Source of the DNA: Pseudomonadota bacterium
GTDB taxonomy: Bacteria > Myxococcota_A > UBA796 > GCA-2862545
DNA length: 64,000 nucleotides
Assembly (NCBI GenBank): GCA_023954855.1
Contig: JAGSGY010000008.1
Coordinates: 45,512-109,511, forward strand
Direction of reading: 5' to 3'
Positions within the stretch are counted from its first letter, which is position 1. Every line of letters starts with the position of its first letter. This document shows positions 59,468 through 64,000 of the stretch, piece after piece. A program made the translations under genes and the position numbers. The notes under the pieces were generated by a model, which did not search any database, was not told the DNA's origin, and saw only the letters and a program-made list of their open reading frames with translations.

Positions 59468-60076
59468 TCAGTCTCGTTCTCCGGCAAGCAGCTTCTGGAG
59501 CTTCTTGCGGGCGTAGAAAAGACGCGACATCACCGTGCCCTCGGGGATCCCCATGATCTCGGAGATCTCTTTGTACGACAGCCCTTCGAGCTCGCGAAGC
59601 AGGATCGCCTGCTTCTGATCCTCGGGGAGCGTCTCGACGGCATCCATGATGCGCTTGTACAGCCGCTTACGCTGCAGGACCTTGTTCGGTCCGTCTTCGC
59701 TGTGCGCGGCGGCAATCTCGCCGTCTCCATCGCGGGTCGCGATGTCTTCCTCGAAGGAGGTGGTCTGACGGCGCTTGCGCTTGCGAACCAGGTCAATCGC
59801 CAGGTTCATGGCGATACGGTACAGCCACGTGTAGAAGCTGGACTCGAGGCGGAAGCTGTCCAGGCGATGGAAGGCCTTGACGAAGGCATCCTGGGTCACG
59901 TCGCGTGCATCCTCGCGGTTGCGCAGCATGCCGTAGAGCATCGAGTAGACGCGGCCCTGGTACTTCTCGACCAATCCACGAAAGGCGGTCGTGTCGCCAT
60001 CGCGGACGGCGAGGACCATCTCGGAGTCGTCGAGACGGTCATCGTTGCGGATCGTGGCCTGGGGGACATCAGCCAT
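59468..60076 (-). CDS. ECF-type RNA polymerase sigma factor
   Basis: A 202-residue sigma-70 family protein. Region 2 (about 30-100): AFRGLVEKYQGRVYSMLYGM, DARDVTQDAFVKAFHRLDSF and FYTWLYRIAMNLAIDLVRK. Region 4 (about 140-195): ETLPEDQKQAILLRELEGLS, YKEISEIMGIPEGTVMSRLF. This is RpoE-like. ATG 60076 overlaps the last eight bases of polA copy 2; an in-frame ATG at 60082 is possible. The putative anti-sigma gene follows after 60 bases. Confidence 0.93.
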   Translation of the reverse strand: MADVPQATIRNDDRLDDSEMVLAVRDGDTTAFRGLVEKYQGRVYSMLYGMLRNREDARDVTQDAFVKAFHRLDSFRLESSFYTWLYRIAMNLAIDLVRKRKRRQTTSFEEDIATRDGDGEIAAAHSEDGPNKVLQRKRLYKRIMDAVETLPEDQKQAILLRELEGLSYKEISEIMGIPEGTVMSRLFYARKKLQKLLAGERD

Positions 60077-62708
60077 GGGCATCGTTCCAGTTGTCGCCGA
60101 CGGCGATGTTGACGTGGAGTGGAACCGCAAACTCCGCGACCCCTTCCATCTCGGCTCTGACCAGGTCGCTGACCTGTTCGAGCTCTGCCTTCGGGACCTC
60201 GAGGAGCAGTTCGTCGTGAACCTGTAGCAGGATACGCGCCGCGAGGCCTTCTCGCTCAAGTGCAGCGTGCACGCGGATCATTGCGATCTTGATCAAATCG
60301 GCGGCGGTGCCCTGAACCCGCATGTTCACGGCTTCACGTTCGGCTGCCATGCGCTCTGCGTAGTTGCGCGAGTGGATGTTGGGCACGATGCGCCGACGAC
60401 CGAACAGTGTGTCGGTCCAGCCCTTGCTGCGGACGGTCTCCTTGGCTTCCTCGATGAACTCACGCACTCGCGGCAGTCGTGCGAAGTACTCGTCCATGTA
60501 CCGAGTCGCCTCGTCGCGGGAGATGGCCAGGTCACCTGAGAGTCGAAACGCGCTCATGCCGTAGATCAGCCCAAAGTTGATGGCCTTGCTCGCCGTGCGC
60601 TGGTCGCTCGTCACCTCGTCCAGCGGCACCCCGAAGATCTCGGACGCCGTGCGACGGTGAATGTCCTCGCCGTTGTTGAACGCCTCAACGAGGGTACCCT
60701 CGCCGCAGAAGTGCGCCAGGATCCGCAGCTCGATCTGCGAGTAGTCGCAGGAGAGGAAGACCTTGCCCTCCGCTGGGACAAAGGCCTCGCGAATGCGACG
60801 TCCCTCGTGGGTGCGGACCGGAATGTTCTGCAAGTTGGGGTCCGCCGAGGACAGGCGACCCGTCGCGGCGACCGCCTGGTGGAAGGTCGTGTGCACCCGC
60901 TGGTCGTCCGCGAGGTAGTCCGGCAGCTTCTCGACGTAGGTGGAAAGGAGCTTCGACAGGCTGCGGTACTTGAGAATTGCGCCAGGGAGCGGGTGTAGGT
61001 CCTTCAGCTTCTCGAGCACGGAGGAATCCGTCGACCAGCCGCTTTTAATCTTCTTCTGCGGCGGCAGACCCAGCTCTTCGAAGAGGATCTCGCGAAGCTC
61101 CTTGACCGAGCCCACATTGAAGGTGCGCCCGGCTGCCTCGTGGGCCTCGTTCTTGAGCGCCTCCACCCGACCCGAAAGCTCTTCGCGCAGGGCCGCGAAC
61201 GCCTCGACATCGAGTGCAATCCCCTCGTTCTCCATCGCTGCGAGCACCGGAATCAGCGGCATCTCGATGGTCTGGTAGACGTGGTCCTGCCCCTCATCCA
61301 TGCGCGTCATCAGCTTGTCGTGAAGCAGCAGCGGGACGTGTGCATACTCGGCGTTGCGTCCGAGCTCGGTGAGCGAGACGATGTCGAAGAGTGAGGCGCC
61401 TCCGGATGAGACGCCTGCGTAGGCGCTCATTGTGTACGAGAGGTAGCGGCTCGACATCTCGGTGAGGGAGTGGTTTCGCTCGTGGGCCGCGAGGATGTAG
61501 TCGAGCAGCTGGGTATCGCTGACCACTCCCTGGATCGGAAACCCGCGCCTGGCACCAATCTTGTAGGCCGTCTTGGTGTCGTGTCCGATCTTCGGCAGCG
61601 AGGGATCGGCGAGCAGCGGTCCCACGATCCTGCGGACATCTTCGCGCTCGTAGGCGACCTGATGGTTGTCGAACGGCACATAGACCGCTTCTGTGGGCCC
61701 CCAAGCCAGGGCAACCCCTACGGCGTCGGCGCTCAGCGGGTCCGAGGACGAGGTCTCGAGCGCAAAGCCAAACCGGCCTGCCTCGCGAATGGCCGCGGCC
61801 GCCGTCTCAAGCTGTTCGAGGGTCTCGGGAACGGTGTAGCCGCTGGTGTCGACCTGCACTTCTTCGGGAAGAAGCCGGGTCGCGACCTTGCCGAAGTCGT
61901 AGCGCTCGAACAGCTCGCGAAGCGCGGGGACCTGCAAGCCCTTCGGTGCGAGATCGTCGAGAGTCACATCCATGGGGACGTCAACGGCGATGGTCGCCAG
62001 GGTCTTCGAGAGCCGCGCATTGTCGGCGTGCTCGGCGAGCGAGATTCCCCGCTTTCCGCCCACGTCGGCGTGATTCGCGAGGACGTCCTCGAGCGTGCCG
62101 TACTTGTTCAAGTACTTCGAGGCCGTCTTCGGACCGATGCCGGGGACTCCAGGAATGTTGTCGCTCGAGTCGCCCGCAAGGCCGAGCAGATCGGTGACGC
62201 GCTCGGGTCCAACGCCCCACTTGTCGACGACACCCGCAGCATCGATCTCGACATCCTTCATCAGGTCGAGAATGCGCACGTTGGCGTTGACCAGCTGTCC
62301 GAAGTCCTTGTCAGCAGTGAGTAGGTATACCTGCACGTCCTCGCTGCCGAAGCGGTGGGCCAGCGTGCCGAGCACATCGTCGGCCTCGTAGCCGTCGACA
62401 ATCAGGCAGGGATACCCGAATCCCTCGACGAGCTCAGGGAACAGCGGCCACTGGGCGCGAAGGTCCTCGGGCATGTCGGGGCGGTGCCCCTTGTACTCGG
62501 GGTACATCTCGTGGCGGAAGGTCTTGCCGCGGTCGAAAGACACCGCCAGGTAGTCGGGCTGGTGGACGCGCAGGATCTTCGCGAACAGGGTCGTGAAGCC
62601 GTAGAGCGCACGAGTTGGAAAGCCATCCGCGGCATTCATCGGCGGAAGCGCAAACTGCACGCGAAACGCATGGTTGCTGCCGTCGATCAGAAACAGTTTC
62701 TTTGCCAC
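60069..62708 (-). CDS. polA: DNA polymerase I, copy 2
   Basis: A second full-length Pol I, also 879 residues. 5' nuclease: FLIDGSNHAFRVQFALPPM, DGYEADDVLGTL, LLTADKDFGQLV, GDSSDNIPGVPGIGPKTA. The proofreading region reads FGFALETSSSD where E. coli has FAFDTETDSLD, so a key Asp is lost; the later Asp is also changed. Polymerase: motif A SCDYSQIELRILAH, motif B TASKAINFGLIYGMSAF, motif C LQVHDELLLE, all intact and closer to E. coli Pol I than copy 1 is. GTG 62708 has GGGAG six bases upstream. It ends inside the sigma gene start. Confidence 0.97.
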   Translation of the reverse strand: MAKKLFLIDGSNHAFRVQFALPPMNAADGFPTRALYGFTTLFAKILRVHQPDYLAVSFDRGKTFRHEMYPEYKGHRPDMPEDLRAQWPLFPELVEGFGYPCLIVDGYEADDVLGTLAHRFGSEDVQVYLLTADKDFGQLVNANVRILDLMKDVEIDAAGVVDKWGVGPERVTDLLGLAGDSSDNIPGVPGIGPKTASKYLNKYGTLEDVLANHADVGGKRGISLAEHADNARLSKTLATIAVDVPMDVTLDDLAPKGLQVPALRELFERYDFGKVATRLLPEEVQVDTSGYTVPETLEQLETAAAAIREAGRFGFALETSSSDPLSADAVGVALAWGPTEAVYVPFDNHQVAYEREDVRRIVGPLLADPSLPKIGHDTKTAYKIGARRGFPIQGVVSDTQLLDYILAAHERNHSLTEMSSRYLSYTMSAYAGVSSGGASLFDIVSLTELGRNAEYAHVPLLLHDKLMTRMDEGQDHVYQTIEMPLIPVLAAMENEGIALDVEAFAALREELSGRVEALKNEAHEAAGRTFNVGSVKELREILFEELGLPPQKKIKSGWSTDSSVLEKLKDLHPLPGAILKYRSLSKLLSTYVEKLPDYLADDQRVHTTFHQAVAATGRLSSADPNLQNIPVRTHEGRRIREAFVPAEGKVFLSCDYSQIELRILAHFCGEGTLVEAFNNGEDIHRRTASEIFGVPLDEVTSDQRTASKAINFGLIYGMSAFRLSGDLAISRDEATRYMDEYFARLPRVREFIEEAKETVRSKGWTDTLFGRRRIVPNIHSRNYAERMAAEREAVNMRVQGTAADLIKIAMIRVHAALEREGLAARILLQVHDELLLEVPKAELEQVSDLVRAEMEGVAEFAVPLHVNIAVGDNWNDAHG

Positions 62709-62810
62709 GTGAGACTCCCAGCGGGCGCACGACCCAAGCGGGGCACCCTAACCCACACCAGACACGGTGGGTGTGTGCCCCGAGCGGATCCGTCGGCTAA
62801 GCTCTCGCGC

Positions 62811-63365
62811 ATGCGCACCCTCCTCATCATTCCCCTGCTCGGCAGTGGGTGTTTGGCCCTTGTAGACCCTTGTGAAATCGAGGACGGCAACCTACTCGGG
62901 AACTCCGACTTCTCGGAGCTCACCTGTTGGTACGACGGCAATGATCACGACTGGACCGATGTCACCACCACCCTCGTCGAGGGTTCCCCCGGTAGTGGCG
63001 CACCGGTCTTGCGGGCCGAGAACACCATCGAAGGCAGCAGCACCTTCGAAGTGCAGCTCATGCAGGGCCCCTACTTTTCGAGCCTGAGAGACGCGCCTCT
63101 GGGCATTGAGAGTGGCGACGCCTACCGGATGACCTTCTGGGCCAAGGCAACCCCACCTCGAGACATCCTTGTCCAGGTGGCGTCCCCCACTTCCCCGTGG
63201 ACCTTCACCGCCGTGCAGACCTACGACGAGTGGACGGAACACACGCTGACCGGCATTGCCGGAGCCGGCGAAGAGGAAGACGCCTGGTTCGAGATCCAGT
63301 TCGGCGGCGACGTCGGCGTGGTGTACATCGACGATGTCACCCTGCAAGTCACGGACGACGACTAA
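62811..63365 (+). CDS. Lipoprotein with carbohydrate-binding-like domain
   Basis: A 184-residue predicted lipoprotein: MRTLLIIPLLGSGC is a signal peptide with lipobox. The mature part is a jelly-roll similar to CBM4/9-type modules (NGNSDFSELTCW-like NLLGNSDFSELTCWYDG at the start, GDAYRMTFWAKATPPRDI, WTEHTLTG and VVYIDDVTLQV at the end). Probably binds sugar at the outer membrane. Stop overlaps the ATG of the next gene (TAATG). TAAGCT at 62798 may be its -10 box. Confidence 0.75.
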   Translation: MRTLLIIPLLGSGCLALVDPCEIEDGNLLGNSDFSELTCWYDGNDHDWTDVTTTLVEGSPGSGAPVLRAENTIEGSSTFEVQLMQGPYFSSLRDAPLGIESGDAYRMTFWAKATPPRDILVQVASPTSPWTFTAVQTYDEWTEHTLTGIAGAGEEEDAWFEIQFGGDVGVVYIDDVTLQVTDDD

Positions 63366-64000
63366 TGCTGACCCTTTTGATTGCCGCAGCGTGGGCGCTT
63401 CCTTGCTCGGACCCTTTCACCGCCGATGAGTTCCGCACCCTAGTACAACAGGCCGACGAGGCACTCGACAACGACGATGTCATGGGTCACGGCAAGACCT
63501 GGGTGCGCATGAAGGAGTCACTGCCCTGCCTTGAAGAGGCGGTGCCGAAGGACGACTGGGCGCAGTACCTCATCGGCTACGCGATCATTCGCCACGCCAC
63601 AGGTCAGGAATGGCGCCAGCCGCTGATGACGGCCCTGCGCATCGATCCCGACATTGAGCGCGACTATGGCCACGACGACATCCGGCTGTTCCCGGCGCCC
63701 CCTGCCGAAGAGTTTCGGGGCCTCGCGCTCGCACCCGATGAGGCCTTTCTGCTCGACGGCCTGGTGATTCAGATCGCCCCTGCAGCCCTCGATGGACCGC
63801 ACATCTTGCAGATGGCCGGCGAGCCCTACAAGACGCGCTTACTCATCGACCAGGATTTCCCGGCCGACTGGCTCGCACCCGAGGAACCCACCGTTGTAGC
63901 CCCCGAGCCCGACCCCGTTGCAGTCGAGGAGCCGAAGGAGCCGAAGGAGCCGAAGGAGCCGAAGGAGCCGAAGGAGCCGAAGGAGCCGAAGGAGCCGAAG
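63365..64000 (+). CDS. Exported protein with Glu-Pro-Lys repeat tail (3' truncated by window edge)
   Basis: The first 212 residues of a gene that continues past the window. A weak signal sequence (MLTLLIAAAWALPC) is followed by a helical domain (FTADEFRTLVQQADEALDND, AQYLIGYAIIRHATGQEWRQ) and a beta part (EAFLLDGLVIQIAPAALDG), then a Pro-rich region ending in EPK repeats. The layout (periplasmic domain, charged Pro-rich spacer) suggests a membrane helix or PEGA-like domain further on. Coupled to the upstream lipoprotein. Confidence 0.7.
   Translation, partial: MLTLLIAAAWALPCSDPFTADEFRTLVQQADEALDNDDVMGHGKTWVRMKESLPCLEEAVPKDDWAQYLIGYAIIRHATGQEWRQPLMTALRIDPDIERDYGHDDIRLFPAPPAEEFRGLALAPDEAFLLDGLVIQIAPAALDGPHILQMAGEPYKTRLLIDQDFPADWLAPEEPTVVAPEPDPVAVEEPKEPKEPKEPKEPKEPKEPKEPK
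63929..64000 (+). repeat. Eight perfect 9-base repeats (GAGCCGAAG), open at window end
   Basis: Eight identical copies of GAGCCGAAG run to the last base, coding for (Glu-Pro-Lys)n in the spacer of the truncated gene. The true copy number is unknown because the window stops within the array. Confidence 0.95.

Overview
This window is 64 kb of dense, GC-rich bacterial chromosome. Gene content points to a deltaproteobacterial lineage close to Myxococcota; this is an inference from family content, not a sequence match. The indicators are membrane-anchored Ser/Thr protein kinases (one with a PEGA domain), FG-GAP and TSP3-repeat surface proteins, a Cys-TM-Arg C-terminal sorting tail like MYXO-CTERM, MopE-like DGIDQDCDG motifs, DUF3857/TPR proteins and many short lipoproteins. 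No tRNA, rRNA, CRISPR array, insertion sequence, prophage or integrase was seen. No gene-free stretch exceeds 300 bases, and neighbouring genes very often overlap by ATGA, GTGA or TGATG.

Layout. 1-3 kb: end of a lipase, an SRPBCC protein, and a minus-strand chain (zinc-ribbon protein, M50 protease, FG-GAP lipoprotein). 3-7 kb: two TonB-like proteins facing tatB-tatC. 7-10 kb: a protein resembling a disarmed RAYT transposase, a Nudix hydrolase, and a TSP3 surface protein with a sorting tail. 10-15 kb: a DUF3857/TPR protein, a membrane protein and an M23 peptidase. 15-19 kb: an operon of a beta-barrel-like protein, a PEGA kinase and a periplasmic binding protein. 19-23 kb: a DUF4863 protein, a zinc-ribbon protein and a GT87 mannosyltransferase-like protein. 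21.5-25.8 kb: polA copy 1 overlapping a PolX/PHP protein. 25.9-31.7 kb: an FG-GAP lipoprotein, then an operon of an exonuclease-WYL fusion, a GT4 glycosyltransferase, a PssD/PssE-like (Alg14/Alg13-like) pair and a Ser/Thr kinase. 31.7-43.3 kb: TPR protein, lipoprotein, queG, a LON-domain protein, a rhomboid fusion, trxB, a YbhN-like protein, a PfkB kinase, a membrane protein and gamma-glutamyltransferase. 43.4-53.3 kb: a plus-strand run of PP2C phosphatase, VWA protein, membrane protein, SAHH-like protein, TPR protein, Ppx/GppA and an unknown membrane protein. 53.3-57.8 kb: a fused E1 dehydrogenase, an acyltransferase, an HD hydrolase, CutA and a HIT protein. 57.8-62.7 kb (minus): polA copy 2, an ECF sigma factor, a repeat-containing putative anti-sigma factor and a secreted protein. 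62.8-64 kb: a lipoprotein and a gene that runs off the end.

The most notable points are: two full-length DNA polymerase I genes on the same strand 34 kb apart; an ECF sigma/anti-sigma pair in which the usual zinc anti-sigma domain is replaced by eight roughly 28-residue repeats; a DEDDh exonuclease-WYL fusion at the head of a glycosyltransferase-kinase operon; an apparently domesticated RAYT-like protein; and several genes whose best Shine-Dalgarno and protein evidence points to AUC or AUU start codons. All functional statements come from reading motifs by eye; no database search was run.
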